NCBI GenBank assembly: GCA_947573605.1
Contig: CANPGM010000012.1
Location: forward strand, 1-64,000
Source: an uncultured Roseburia sp.
GTDB lineage: Bacteria; Bacillota; Clostridia; Lachnospirales; Lachnospiraceae
Length of the DNA stretch: 64,000 nucleotides
Direction of reading: 5' to 3'
Below, in pieces: positions 26,988 to 36,628 of the stretch (positions are counted from its first letter, which is position 1; each line of letters opens with the position of its first letter). The notes under the pieces are model-generated. The model ran no database searches, was not told the origin of the DNA, and saw nothing but the letters and a program-made list of their open reading frames with translations. The position numbers and the translations under genes are program-made.

Positions 26988-28544
26988 ATGCTGAATTTTA
27001 TCAGAGAAATACCGGAACGCGCCGGCGTTCCGTCAAAATGTATTGTAAATTTTATAGAACGTCTCAGAAAAAAAGAAATTCCGATGCACAGTTTTCTTTT
27101 GCTGCGCCATGACAAGCTGATTGCCGAAGGCTATTACGCCCCCTATCAGGCAGACACGCCTCATCGGATGTTTTCCATTACCAAAAGCTTTACCTCTGTA
27201 GCCATCGGTCTATTGGCCGACGAAGGAAAACTTTCGCTTGACGATCCGATCGTTCGTTATTTTCCCGATAAGGTTCCCGCGGACGTTCATCCGTGGATTT
27301 CTGCCATGACCATCCGCGACATGCTGATGATGCGCACCTGCCATGCCGCGACCACATATAAACGGAACCTGGCAAGCGACTGGGTGGAAAGCTTTTTTAC
27401 CACTCCTCCCACGCATCCTTCCGGCAGATTTTTTCACTACGACACTTCTTCCGCCCATACGCTCTGCGCTCTGGCGGAACGTCTGAGCGGAAAAAATATG
27501 CTTGACTACCTGAAAGAAAAACTTTCCCCTCTGGGTTTGTCCGACGAATCCTACCTGATTTCGGACCCTTTCGGCGTTTCTATGGGCGGGAGCGGTCTGG
27601 TAGCCGTTCCGATGGATTTGCTGAAATTCGGATATTTTATTTATCAGGAAGGAAAAATCGAGGGAACACAGCTTCTTTCCGCCTCTTACCTGAAAGAAGC
27701 CGTTAAAAATCAGACTGCTACAATCGTATCTGCTCCGATTCCCAGCGAAGCCTGCGGTTACGGTTACCAGTTCTGGAGAAATGAAAAAAACGGATATGTT
27801 TGCTACGGCATGGGCGGCCAGCTCATTATCGTCCTGCCTGAATATGATATGATTTGTGTGACTACTGCGGATACACAGGGCATCGGCGGCGGCAACCAGG
27901 TAATTTACGACGCTTTATATGAAGAGATCCTGCCCTTTTTATCCGAGAAATCTCTCACGGAAAAACCGCAGGAACCTCAGCTGCTTTCGGTTATGCTTTC
28001 AAAGCTTCAAATTGCGCCGCTTAAGGGAGCGGTTCATTCTGTATGCGCGGACAAAATCTCCGGCAGGACCTTTGAAATACAAAAAAAACAGACGGCTTCT
28101 TCCCCTGCGCAGCGAAAATTTACTAAAATCCATCTGGAATTTTCCTATCTGAATAAAGACGACAATTGTTCAGATTCTTTCAGCAGAAGCGCAGACGGCC
28201 CCGGTGCGGGAACCCTGTATTTTACATTAGAAGAGCCGTCTACGCCTCTGACAGAAGAAAACGCCGCAGTCACCGAAACGGAATACGCCGTTTCTTTCGG
28301 CCTCGGAACGCTTATGACCGGAATATTCCCGATTTATCAAATGGCATATGCCGCAAGCGGCGTGTGGCTTTCCGAAAACACGCTCTATATCAAAGCGCAT
28401 ATTATAGATGAATATGTCGGTTCCGTTCATTTTGAACTATCCTTTGGAGATAACGATATCGCTGTCTTTCTGAAAAAACAGGAAGAAAGCCTGTTTGAAG
28501 AATTCCAGGGACATTTAAACGGAACAGGAACAACCGATATCTGA
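26988..28544 (+). CDS. serine hydrolase, beta-lactamase class C / esterase-like
   Basis: A 518-residue protein. The N-terminal ~330 residues are the class C beta-lactamase fold: S63-x-x-K66 in MFSITKSFTS (nucleophile and general base), Y151 in HYDTSSAHTL, and a later GMGGQ in place of the KTG-type motif. The remaining ~190 residues form a beta-rich domain with no assigned family. There is no signal peptide, which argues against a role in cell-wall or antibiotic chemistry and favours an intracellular esterase acting on acetylated or feruloylated oligosaccharides. Same strand as and 33 bases after the AraC regulator, so probably co-transcribed. Confidence 0.8.
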   Translation: MLNFIREIPERAGVPSKCIVNFIERLRKKEIPMHSFLLLRHDKLIAEGYYAPYQADTPHRMFSITKSFTSVAIGLLADEGKLSLDDPIVRYFPDKVPADVHPWISAMTIRDMLMMRTCHAATTYKRNLASDWVESFFTTPPTHPSGRFFHYDTSSAHTLCALAERLSGKNMLDYLKEKLSPLGLSDESYLISDPFGVSMGGSGLVAVPMDLLKFGYFIYQEGKIEGTQLLSASYLKEAVKNQTATIVSAPIPSEACGYGYQFWRNEKNGYVCYGMGGQLIIVLPEYDMICVTTADTQGIGGGNQVIYDALYEEILPFLSEKSLTEKPQEPQLLSVMLSKLQIAPLKGAVHSVCADKISGRTFEIQKKQTASSPAQRKFTKIHLEFSYLNKDDNCSDSFSRSADGPGAGTLYFTLEEPSTPLTEENAAVTETEYAVSFGLGTLMTGIFPIYQMAYAASGVWLSENTLYIKAHIIDEYVGSVHFELSFGDNDIAVFLKKQEESLFEEFQGHLNGTGTTDI

Positions 28545-28554
28545 CCTGTTCCAT

Positions 28555-29250
28555 TTATATTCGCACAACGCCGTCCTCAATGCTGATAATTCGGTCGGCA
28601 TATTCAGCCATTTGTCTGTCATGCGTAACCATTACAATTGTCTGCTTATAATTCTGCACAGCTTTTTTCAAAAGTACTGCTACTTCAAGTGCATTTTCCA
28701 TATCAAGATTTCCTGTGGGTTCGTCCGCAAGCACAAGCGCCGGTTCATGTATCAGCGCTCGTGCAACGGCCGTCCGCTGCTGCTCTCCTCCTGACATTTC
28801 CTGCGGAAACTTATCGCGGCACTCATAAATTCCAAGACTTTCCATTAATACTTTCAGTCTTTGCTTATCCGCTTCTTTTTTGTCGAGATGCAGCGGAAGA
28901 ATAATATTTTCCGCCGCCGTAAATTCCGGGAAAAGATTGTAATCCTGAAAAATAAAACCGATGCGCCTGCGTCTGAAAGCCGACAACTCTGCATCTCCAA
29001 GTTTCAATACGTCTTTATGCTCAATTTCTACAACCGGTTTTTCCCCCGTCCCGTAAACCTGATCCGGTCTGTCAATCGTGCCGAGAATCCGTAATAGCGT
29101 TGATTTCCCCGAACCGCTTTTCCCTACAATAGCGACAAACTCGCCTTTACGAATAGAAAAGCTGCAGTTTTTTAGCGCCTCGGTCTTTCCGTGCCCTTTC
29201 CCGTAAGTTCTCTTGATATTTTGTACATTTATCATTATTTCCTGATCCAT
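28555..29250 (-). CDS. ABC transporter ATP-binding protein (MacB/LolD/BceA type)
   Basis: A 231-residue ATPase: Walker [14 protein letters not shown]-loop FIFQDYN, signature [15 protein letters not shown], Walker [13 protein letters not shown] and H-switch VTHDR. These are the marks of the MacB/LolCDE/BceA group that powers FtsX-type permeases. I place the start at the ATG at 29250 (GGAG 6 bases upstream); 29235 is an alternative with AGGA. The frame continues upstream into the end of the permease gene but that part is not ATPase-like. Last gene of the regulator-kinase-permease-ATPase unit. Confidence 0.9.
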   Translation of the reverse strand: MDQEIMINVQNIKRTYGKGHGKTEALKNCSFSIRKGEFVAIVGKSGSGKSTLLRILGTIDRPDQVYGTGEKPVVEIEHKDVLKLGDAELSAFRRRRIGFIFQDYNLFPEFTAAENIILPLHLDKKEADKQRLKVLMESLGIYECRDKFPQEMSGGEQQRTAVARALIHEPALVLADEPTGNLDMENALEVAVLLKKAVQNYKQTIVMVTHDRQMAEYADRIISIEDGVVRI

Positions 29251-29288
29251 ATCTGTCTCCGTTTCCGCGCTGCCATCCTGCGCAAGTG

Positions 29289-31976
29289 TTAAATTGACTC
29301 TTCTATCGAATGAAGGGAACTTTTTACGACAAAATATCGCGTTACAACAATAACCGCGGCAATTATCACAAGAATGCCAATACAAACCCATATATTTACA
29401 TAGACGTCTATGCTGTAACGGATCACGTTCCACATGTCCGATACATATACTTGCAGTTTTTCTACATAAAGACTCATCTTTATGCCTTGTCTTTCGTTCT
29501 CCCGATAATTTTCATATATTTCTTTGATACGTATCGCATAAGTCGGCAGAATTGCAAGCCAGATCCACATGGATTCATAAAGCCCCTGCAGCAAATACAT
29601 CCGCCTGATTTCTTTTTTACTCATGCCAAGCAGCCTAAGGCGTTTCATCCGGCTGCCCTGAAAGGTAAAACCGGCCTGAATCAAATTGCATCGAATCATA
29701 ATAAAAAATGCAAATAACATTACAATAAAACTGCCGTACAGAATCGACTTCGTTAAAAATTCCGAAAAATACATCTGTTTTTGCTCATACCAGGAAGTAA
29801 TATCCGCATTTTCGCCGGAGAAAAGCTGCATACACTGTTTTACAGTCGTATTATAATTGGCAAAAAGATCCAGGTTTAGCGCAGCGCGGTTATATCCGTA
29901 CTCCCTTCCCTCACAAGCTGCAATCTTTCTTCCCAGATTTTCAGAACCGATTATAAAAAAGACCGGCGAATGCATGCCTTCTCCTTCCGAATAAACAGGG
30001 ACGAATCTTGCAAAATCAAACCCGATTTGATTTGACAAAATCACACACCCCGCAGTAACCTCCACCTTTTCTTCTCCTGCAAGAATCGAAAACACACTGC
30101 CTTCTTTTATATAACTCCCTACATCATGTATAATAACAAATACCTGTTCTCCATTTACAAATGCCTCATAGTCCATAGACCCGTTTCCATATTTCTCATT
30201 ATACCTGTCAAAAGTTTCCTTTGTATTGCTTACATACCAGCCTTCATAGCCGAAGGCAAGCGAATTTTTGTCAATGACGTCCCGCATCATATACGTATCC
30301 TCAATCACGGCTCCGTCCCTGACAACGGACACGTTTCCCTGCTCCGAATCCAGAAAAATCTGAACATAAGGGTCTGTCTCCATATTTTTCCATTCAAACA
30401 GATGTGCGTCATCATAGGTGGAAAACTGACAGCTTTTGATCCCGTTCATCTGGTCAAACAGCTCAAAAAATGACTGCGAATAACCGTTTGTAAGCTGCTT
30501 TTTCCCATACTCGCACGATTGCGTTCCCGTAACGCCTAAAATCTCATGCTCCCACACATATTCGGCTTTTTCCGCCGGTTCTTCCGCAATTTTCGTTCCA
30601 ACGATATCCCATCGGTTCTTACAAACGGTGTTAAAATTGTACCAGCCCTCCCAAATCTTTGCTCCGCAGAGCATGATAAGCCCCGAAAACACAATACAGA
30701 CTAAACCGCCAAACAGATTTCTCACCCAAAAAACCCTGTGTTCCCGAATGAAAATTCCGCTGTATCTCCGCTTCGGCTTCAAGCGGTTTAAACGCTTTTT
30801 AAACAGCGGCTTTACAGAAACAATATGCGTATTTTCATACAATCTTTTCCTTCCGGTCGAAACCATTGCAATCAAAGTGGACCCGACAAAAACGGAAACC
30901 CACGAAAGAAATACATCAAACAGAAACTCCGCCGATACCTCATAAAAATAAGCAATCCCCTTCGTAACGGAAAGAAAAAACGAGATCGCCGCCCCAGACA
31001 GGATTGCCGCCGCAAGCGCCAAAGATCCGCCCAACACCCCAAAACAAAGGCTTTCCAAAAGAATCGTCTGCTTTACTTTAAACCGGGTAATACCAATAAC
31101 TCTCAGGTTGTAATAGTACCTTTTCCGCTTTTGAATGTATGCGGCAAGCAGAAACGAAAGCGCTGCGATCCCCATAATCAGAATCAATTTCTTTAAAAAA
31201 TTATAAAACTCCGGCGTTCCCCAAAACGAAGTTGCATACAGATATTCGTTATACGCAAGATTCCACCCGTCCGATTGCAGATCGGTATATTTTTCAGCCA
31301 GATTTTCATACAGTTCAAACGTATCGACATCTTTATAAGTCTTTGAAAGTCGATAGCAATAGATCGAGACAGGCGTAAAATCAATCTGTTTTATCGCTTC
31401 CTCCGTAATAACCGCCATCGGCATTAGACTGCCGATACACCATAAACCTGCGCTTTTTTTCATCACTCCCACCAGCAGAAACGTCCTGCTTTCACTGCTT
31501 CCGTCGTCATGAACGATTTCTAACGTAATTTCCTGCCCCGTATCAAGAGGCAGTCCCAGTTCCATCAAAAGCGATGCTTCCATTGCTATCTCATCGTCTT
31601 TATCCGGAAACCTGCCCTCCCGCAGCGTAATCTTGCCAATCTCTAAAAAAGTATCGTCCATTGTACCGACAGCCGACCCGATCTGTTTGCCGCTTTTCCC
31701 GGAAATTTTTATCCCCGATTTCACCGTTCCGCACGAATCAAAATAGGAATGATTCGTTAGCTGCGGGCCAAATTGCTCGTTTGTAATTACTTCTGCAATC
31801 ACCCAATCTCCGTAATAGTTCCTACCGTTTTCAAAATTGAAACGCTCGCTGTTTTCCTGAAACAAAAGCGCCGCGGAAATAAATGCAATCACCGCAAATT
31901 CCACGGCAACCAGCAGCCGTATTTCCTTTCTGCGCCGTCTCATTCCGCGTATCGTATCCTTAAAAAAAAGAAACAT
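29289..31976 (-). CDS. FtsX-like ABC transporter permease
   Basis: An 895-residue membrane protein. The start is the ATG at 31976 with GGGAGGTG just upstream. One membrane helix near residues 22-40, a large outside domain (~230 residues), a bundle of three helices around 276-400, further helices around 445-470, a second outside domain of about 250 residues, and three C-terminal helices: the duplicated FtsX layout of peptide-resistance or lipoprotein-handling exporters. It pairs with the ATPase 38 bases downstream. The outside domains would bind the peptide, lipid or lipoprotein substrate. Substrate unknown. Confidence 0.85.
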   Translation of the reverse strand: MFLFFKDTIRGMRRRRKEIRLLVAVEFAVIAFISAALLFQENSERFNFENGRNYYGDWVIAEVITNEQFGPQLTNHSYFDSCGTVKSGIKISGKSGKQIGSAVGTMDDTFLEIGKITLREGRFPDKDDEIAMEASLLMELGLPLDTGQEITLEIVHDDGSSESRTFLLVGVMKKSAGLWCIGSLMPMAVITEEAIKQIDFTPVSIYCYRLSKTYKDVDTFELYENLAEKYTDLQSDGWNLAYNEYLYATSFWGTPEFYNFLKKLILIMGIAALSFLLAAYIQKRKRYYYNLRVIGITRFKVKQTILLESLCFGVLGGSLALAAAILSGAAISFFLSVTKGIAYFYEVSAEFLFDVFLSWVSVFVGSTLIAMVSTGRKRLYENTHIVSVKPLFKKRLNRLKPKRRYSGIFIREHRVFWVRNLFGGLVCIVFSGLIMLCGAKIWEGWYNFNTVCKNRWDIVGTKIAEEPAEKAEYVWEHEILGVTGTQSCEYGKKQLTNGYSQSFFELFDQMNGIKSCQFSTYDDAHLFEWKNMETDPYVQIFLDSEQGNVSVVRDGAVIEDTYMMRDVIDKNSLAFGYEGWYVSNTKETFDRYNEKYGNGSMDYEAFVNGEQVFVIIHDVGSYIKEGSVFSILAGEEKVEVTAGCVILSNQIGFDFARFVPVYSEGEGMHSPVFFIIGSENLGRKIAACEGREYGYNRAALNLDLFANYNTTVKQCMQLFSGENADITSWYEQKQMYFSEFLTKSILYGSFIVMLFAFFIMIRCNLIQAGFTFQGSRMKRLRLLGMSKKEIRRMYLLQGLYESMWIWLAILPTYAIRIKEIYENYRENERQGIKMSLYVEKLQVYVSDMWNVIRYSIDVYVNIWVCIGILVIIAAVIVVTRYFVVKSSLHSIEESI

Positions 31977-32125
31977 GCCGCACCTCCCATTTGTATTATA
32001 ATACCCAGGGTTCTTTTTTACCTGACAGGAACCTTGATTCCCCGGCTCTTTACAAGATCCAGTGTAGCATGACAATCTTACATGCAAGTGACATGTCTGC
32101 ATTTTTTCTGTCTATCCAAAAACAG

Positions 32126-33301
32126 TTATTCCTTTGTTGTTATATTTGCCTTTCGCTTCAGTTGGTACTTCGGCAGTCTGATTAGAAATCCCGCTCCTCC
32201 TTCGTCTCTGTTATATGCTGCAATCGTTCCGTAATGCCCTTCTACAATCAGTTTTGCAAGGTTCAAACCCACTCCGTAATGCTTAGACGCATGGATATCT
32301 TTCGTCGAATAAAATCGTTCAAACAAGTACGGGATATCGTCTTCGTTAAATCCCGCTCCGTCGTCCTCAATGAGTACCGCTACACTTTGAGATTCTTCTG
32401 TTACAGAAAAAAATACATGATTTTCCGCTCCGATATGTTCCAGACAATTATCAATCAGACACTTAAACGCCTCATAGAGCCAATCGTAATCCACGCTTAA
32501 AACAACGTCTTCAAACGCTGTCGCAATACGGGTTTCTCCGCGGTATGAAAGCGCCAGACGCGTTGCAAGCTCCTTTATATTCTCCTCCTGCTTTTCAAAC
32601 TCTATCTTTCCCGCCTCCAGTCTTCCTATCTTTAAAAGGCGCTCGATCAGACGGTTAATCCGTTCCGCGTGAGCATTACACTCGTCCAGGATTTCTTTCC
32701 CAGCCTCGCTTTGTTCCTCATAAACCAGCCCGATATTCAACATCATATTCGTCAGCGGCGTTCGGATCTGATGGGCTGCATTTTCCAGATAATTCTGTGA
32801 CTGTCTGGCTTTTATCGCAAGAAAATGTTCTTTTCCCAGATTGGAGCGAAAAAGCTCCGTTCTTATCCGTTCTTTCTCCTCCTCCGCCTCAATAGAAAGA
32901 TACTGCCTCTGCAGAAAAACAACAAGAAACAACAGTCCTGACAACATTAAAAACAAAATGTCACATATCCGATTCAAAAACAGATCTTCTTTCTGTGCAG
33001 TCCGTATCCCGTCCGCCGTATATCCGGTTTTCTGCAGCGCGCGTTCTCCGGCAAGAATATCGTCCGCGGTAAACGTTTCCTCTAAAAGATACTTTGCTAT
33101 TTCCTGCGAAACCGCTTCGTTTTCCCGATAGATTCTTCCTATCACGGCATAATAATCGTCCACGAGCCGCTTTCTGACTGCCGCATGGTTGAACAACGTC
33201 AGAGAAAACATTAGCAATACAATCATTACCGTAAAAACAGCGGCATATTTCACCGTAATTTTTTTCGCACGATCTAATATGCGCTTACTGAGGCGTTCCA
33301 T
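32126..33301 (-). CDS. sensor histidine kinase
   Basis: A 391-residue two-pass kinase. The start is the ATG at 33301 (MERLSKRILDRAKK), overlapping the end of the response-regulator gene by 28 bases. Membrane helices at about 19-37 and 113-131 flank a ~75-residue outside sensor. H177 in AAHQIRTPLTNMM is the phospho-accepting His; the N box is LIDNCLEH, with DDGAGF, FERFYS and GVGLNLAK for ATP binding. Because it has a real outside domain it is not a short BceS-type intramembrane kinase. It would tune the neighbouring ABC exporter through the adjacent regulator. Confidence 0.9.
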   Translation of the reverse strand: MERLSKRILDRAKKITVKYAAVFTVMIVLLMFSLTLFNHAAVRKRLVDDYYAVIGRIYRENEAVSQEIAKYLLEETFTADDILAGERALQKTGYTADGIRTAQKEDLFLNRICDILFLMLSGLLFLVVFLQRQYLSIEAEEEKERIRTELFRSNLGKEHFLAIKARQSQNYLENAAHQIRTPLTNMMLNIGLVYEEQSEAGKEILDECNAHAERINRLIERLLKIGRLEAGKIEFEKQEENIKELATRLALSYRGETRIATAFEDVVLSVDYDWLYEAFKCLIDNCLEHIGAENHVFFSVTEESQSVAVLIEDDGAGFNEDDIPYLFERFYSTKDIHASKHYGVGLNLAKLIVEGHYGTIAAYNRDEGGAGFLIRLPKYQLKRKANITTKE

Positions 33302-33966
33302 CGATATCCCACTCCCCTTATCGTTTCTATATAGGAATTTCCATCCCAATCCGCACCGATTTTTTCCCGAAGCCGTTTCACTGTTACGGAAAGCGTATTG
33401 TCTTCGATATAATTGCCTTCACAATCCCAGAGTTTCCCAAGCAGCGTTTCTCTTTTTAATACAATTTCCGGATTCCTGATAAATATTTCAAGCAGCCTGT
33501 AATCCAAATTCCGTAAAGCAAGCTCCTTTTTGTCTTTTAACACACGTCTTTTATCCGCATCCACTTCCAGCCGTCCGCAGATATAACGGGTCGTATTGCC
33601 GTTTATTTCCGTTCTTCTTAAATGTGCCCTGATTCTCGAAATCAATTCCTTAGGTTTAAAAGGTTTTGTCACATAATCATCCGCGCCAAGTTCCAGCCCC
33701 ATAACAATCGATTCCTCATCGTCCCTTGCGCTTATCATGATAATCGGCCATTTATAACGCTTTCTTATATAGCGGCACAGCTCAAAACCGTTACCGTCCG
33801 GCAGCATCACGTCAATCAGGCATAGTTCGATATTCATCGTATCGATCATACTTCTGGAAAGTTCCGCCGTATTTGCAGTAACCGGCTCGTACTCCTCCTT
33901 TTCCAGCAGGAGCCTTATATTTTTTGCCAGATAATAATCATCTTCCACCAGTAAAATTCTACTCAT
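33274..33966 (-). CDS. OmpR-family response regulator
   Basis: A 230-residue regulator: receiver domain with VEDD acidic pocket, phospho-accepting D52 in CLIDVMLPDG and Lys in YVTKPF, then a winged-helix DNA-binding domain (LSVTVKRLREKIG, IETIRGVGYRW). First gene of the four-gene unit and translationally linked to the kinase. It has a clear promoter at 33986-34014. The unit resembles peptide-sensing and detoxification modules of Firmicutes. Confidence 0.93.
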   Translation of the reverse strand: MSRILLVEDDYYLAKNIRLLLEKEEYEPVTANTAELSRSMIDTMNIELCLIDVMLPDGNGFELCRYIRKRYKWPIIMISARDDEESIVMGLELGADDYVTKPFKPKELISRIRAHLRRTEINGNTTRYICGRLEVDADKRRVLKDKKELALRNLDYRLLEIFIRNPEIVLKRETLLGKLWDCEGNYIEDNTLSVTVKRLREKIGADWDGNSYIETIRGVGYRWNASVSAY

Positions 33967-33985
33967 CCCTATCCCTCCTGCTAAA

Positions 33986-34014
33986 AATATACTGGATTAT
34001 CCTCCGTATTTCAA
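33986..34014 (-). promoter_or_regulatory. sigma-A promoter for the two-component/ABC unit
   Basis: Minus strand TTGAAA (34009-34014), 17-base spacer, TATATT (33986-33991). The spacer contains the small palindrome GGATAATCC, a possible regulator contact. Confidence 0.6.
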
Positions 34015-34119
34015 CTTTTTTGCGGCGCTTATCAATTCTTTTGGAAAATACAGCGCTTCGTGCCTTTCGACACCTGCATCCTATCGGGTAACAAAGAGCG
34101 CTTCGCACTCTCTTGTATG

Positions 34120-34154
34120 CGTCTGACGACGCAGTTTCCTATATGGCAAAAAAA
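34120..34154. repeat. post-terminator repeat, copy B
   Basis: The plus strand reads CGTCTGACGACGCAGTTTCC then TATATGGC and A7, differing from copy A (10252-10286) at only a few bases. It again lies just beyond a minus-strand terminator T-run. Confidence 0.6.
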
Positions 34155-34179
34155 CAGGCAGCCTGTTAAGCTGCCTGTT
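34147..34179 (-). terminator. rho-independent terminator after the SDR gene
   Basis: A 10-bp perfect stem (AACAGGCAGC / GCTGCCTGTT) with a 7-base loop; on the minus strand it runs into seven T. It ends the uxaB-uxaA-SDR transcript. Confidence 0.85.
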
Positions 34180-34208
34180 CTATAGGGATTCTATTATTTT
34201 CTCCTGCT

Positions 34209-35012
34209 TTATTCCGGCTGTTTTCCGATGTATGCAAGAATACCGCCGTCCACATAAAGAATATGGCCGTTTACGGCATTTGACGCTTCGGAAGCAAGGA
34301 ACACTGCCGGTCCCTGCAGTTCTTCCGGTTTTAACCATCTGTTAGCCGGCGTCTTTGCACAGATAAACTGATCAAACGGATGTCTGCTTCCGTCCGGCTG
34401 TACCTCGCGCAGCGGAGCGGTCTGCGGCGTCTCAATATAGCCGGGTCCGATACCGTTACACTGAATGTTGTACTGGCCGTATTCGGAACAGATATTCTTT
34501 GTCAGCATTTTTAAACCGCCTTTTGCAGCCGCATATGCGGAAACGGTCTCGCGTCCGAGCTCAGACATCATAGAGCAGATGTTTATAATCTTTCCGTGAC
34601 CCTTTTTAATCATAGACGGAATTACTGCTTTGGATACGATAAACGGTCCGTTTAAGTCGATATCGATTACCTGTCTGAATTCTGCGGCAGTCATCTCAAT
34701 CATTGGAATACGCTTGATAATACCAGCATTATTCACAAGGATATCAATCACGCCGACTTCTTTCTCAATCAAAGCGACCATAGCGTTTACCTGCTCTTCG
34801 TTTGTAACGTCGCAGACATATCCATGCGCCTTGATCCCTTTCTCCTCGTAAGCGGCAACACCCTTGTCCACCAGCTCCTGCTTAATATCGTTAAATACGA
34901 TCGTCGCACCGGCTTGTGCATAAGCGGATGCAATCGCAAATCCGATCCCGTAGGATGCTCCCGTTACAAGAGCTACTTTTCCCTCCAGTGAAAAATTGTT
35001 TACAAATGCCAT
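34209..35012 (-). CDS. SDR oxidoreductase (gluconate 5-dehydrogenase / DhuD- or KduD-like)
   Basis: A 267-residue classical short-chain dehydrogenase: TGASYGIG cofactor loop, NNAG, catalytic S in ICSMMSELG and YxxxK in YAAAKGG. Acidic FNDIKQ after strand 2 suggests NAD(H) preference. Close relatives are annotated gluconate 5-dehydrogenase; in streptococci a similar protein (DhuD) interconverts 3-deoxy-D-glycero-2,5-hexodiulosonate and 2-keto-3-deoxygluconate. Being the last gene of uxaB-uxaA, and with KduI and an RpiB-like isomerase in the divergent arm, a DhuD/KduD role in unsaturated uronate breakdown is more likely than gluconate metabolism. Confidence 0.85.
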   Translation of the reverse strand: MAFVNNFSLEGKVALVTGASYGIGFAIASAYAQAGATIVFNDIKQELVDKGVAAYEEKGIKAHGYVCDVTNEEQVNAMVALIEKEVGVIDILVNNAGIIKRIPMIEMTAAEFRQVIDIDLNGPFIVSKAVIPSMIKKGHGKIINICSMMSELGRETVSAYAAAKGGLKMLTKNICSEYGQYNIQCNGIGPGYIETPQTAPLREVQPDGSRHPFDQFICAKTPANRWLKPEELQGPAVFLASEASNAVNGHILYVDGGILAYIGKQPE

Positions 35013-35114
35013 AATATTTTCTCTCCTTTTCTATATTGACACCGCCGCAAATGCCAGTATCTGACTTTACGGCGGCACTGCCCTTACTAAAATTCCGGCT
35101 GTCTGCAACATCCG

Positions 35115-36596
35115 TTACAGCGTAACGCCCTGTTTAAAAATCGCCATATCGTGAAAGCCCGCTTCTTCGCTGCATACTTTTTTTCCGGATGCAACGGATA
35201 CAACATAATCAAAAAGCTCCTTCGCCGTTTCCTCAATCTCCTTATCTTCCACTAAAACGCCTGCATTAAAGTCAATCCAGTTTTTCTTCTTTCCCGCCAG
35301 ATTGCTGTTGCTTGAAATTTTAACGGTCGGTACCGGAGATGCAAACGGAGTACCGCGACCTGTAGTAAATAATACAATGTGCGCGCCGCTCGCCGCAAGA
35401 GCAGTCGACGCCACCAGATCGTTTCCGGGGGCGCTTAACAGATTTAAGCCCGGAACAGATACGACCTGCCCGTAAGAAAGCACGCCTTTCACCGCAGCGC
35501 TGCCCGATTTCTGCGTACAGCCAAGCGATTTATCCTCCAAAGTCGAAATGCCGCCTTTTTTATTTCCCGGAGACGGGTTTTCGTATATCGTTTGATTATT
35601 ATCTTTGAAATACTGTTTGAAATCATTGATTAATTTTACCGTTTCGTCAAACAGCTCTTTTGTCTCGCAGCGATTCATTAAAAGCGTCTCTGCGCCGAAC
35701 ATCTCCGGAACTTCGGTTAAAATCGTCGTTCCTTTCTTACTGATTAAAAGATCGGAAAACTTTCCTACCAGCGGATTTGCCGTGATACCGGAAAAACCGT
35801 CGCTTCCGCCGCATTTCATACCGATCACCAGCTTACTTACGCTGATCGGTTCGCGCGTAAAACCGGATGCATAGGAGATCAGCTCGTCAAGCAGCTTTGC
35901 TCCCTTTTCCATCTCGTCTTCCACTTCCTGACAAACCAGGAATTTTACACGGTTTTCGTCATAATCGCCGATATACGGCTTCAGCACGTCTATATTACTG
36001 TTTTCACATCCGAGTCCCAGAACCAGAACGCCTCCGGCGTTCGGATGATTGATTAAATCGGCCAGAATCGTTCTTGTATGCTCCTGATCGTCGCCCATCT
36101 GCGAACATCCGTACGGATGCGGAAAAGCAATTACTTCCTCAACCGATCCTTTCACCCTTTCGTTTGCCGCTTTCGCCATAGCGGTTGCAATGTTATTGAC
36201 GCAGCCGACGGTGGGGACAATCCAGATTTCGTTACGAACGCCGACCTTACCGTCCGGCCGGTTGAATCCCATAAACGTAACGTCTTCTGTCGTCTGTTCC
36301 TCTGTCTCTACCGGTTCATATGTGTACTCCAGCAAATCGCCCAATGCCGTTTTTACATTGTGCGTATGAATCCATTGTCCGGCCTTCACTGCCTCTTTGG
36401 CATTTCCAATGCGGAAACCGTATTTTATGATTTCTCCGCCTTCGGCAATATCGCGTACCGCCATTTTATGTCCGGCAGGAATCGTCTCAAGCGCCGTAAC
36501 TTCCGTACCGCCCGCGGATACGTTCTCACCTTCGCCGATTTCCTTAAGCGCGACAATTACATTGTCATTTTCATGAATTTTTATATAATCCTTCAT
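35115..36596 (-). CDS. uxaA: altronate dehydratase
   Basis: A 493-residue UxaA-family enzyme converting D-altronate to 2-keto-3-deoxygluconate. N-terminal SAF domain (residues about 1-95, VALKEIGEGENVSAGG; GQWIHTHNVKTAL), then the catalytic part with TFMGFNRPDGKVGVRNE, FPHPYGCSQMGDD, GLGCENSN and MKCGGSDGFSGITANP, whose Cys/Ser/Gly residues are typical of this family. Length is normal. It lies 32 bases after uxaB and feeds the KDG pool; kdgK and kdgA are not in this window. Confidence 0.95.
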   Translation of the reverse strand: MKDYIKIHENDNVIVALKEIGEGENVSAGGTEVTALETIPAGHKMAVRDIAEGGEIIKYGFRIGNAKEAVKAGQWIHTHNVKTALGDLLEYTYEPVETEEQTTEDVTFMGFNRPDGKVGVRNEIWIVPTVGCVNNIATAMAKAANERVKGSVEEVIAFPHPYGCSQMGDDQEHTRTILADLINHPNAGGVLVLGLGCENSNIDVLKPYIGDYDENRVKFLVCQEVEDEMEKGAKLLDELISYASGFTREPISVSKLVIGMKCGGSDGFSGITANPLVGKFSDLLISKKGTTILTEVPEMFGAETLLMNRCETKELFDETVKLINDFKQYFKDNNQTIYENPSPGNKKGGISTLEDKSLGCTQKSGSAAVKGVLSYGQVVSVPGLNLLSAPGNDLVASTALAASGAHIVLFTTGRGTPFASPVPTVKISSNSNLAGKKKNWIDFNAGVLVEDKEIEETAKELFDYVVSVASGKKVCSEEAGFHDMAIFKQGVTL

Positions 36597-36628
36597 ATTA
36601 ATACCCCATATCGAGCAATTTATTGCGT

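Noticed and set aside
28521-28552. Bidirectional terminator between the serine hydrolase and the ATPase
   Set aside because: An 8-bp inverted repeat exists (GGAACAGG / CCTGTTCC), but it overlaps the coding end, has a 16-base loop and no T-run on either side.
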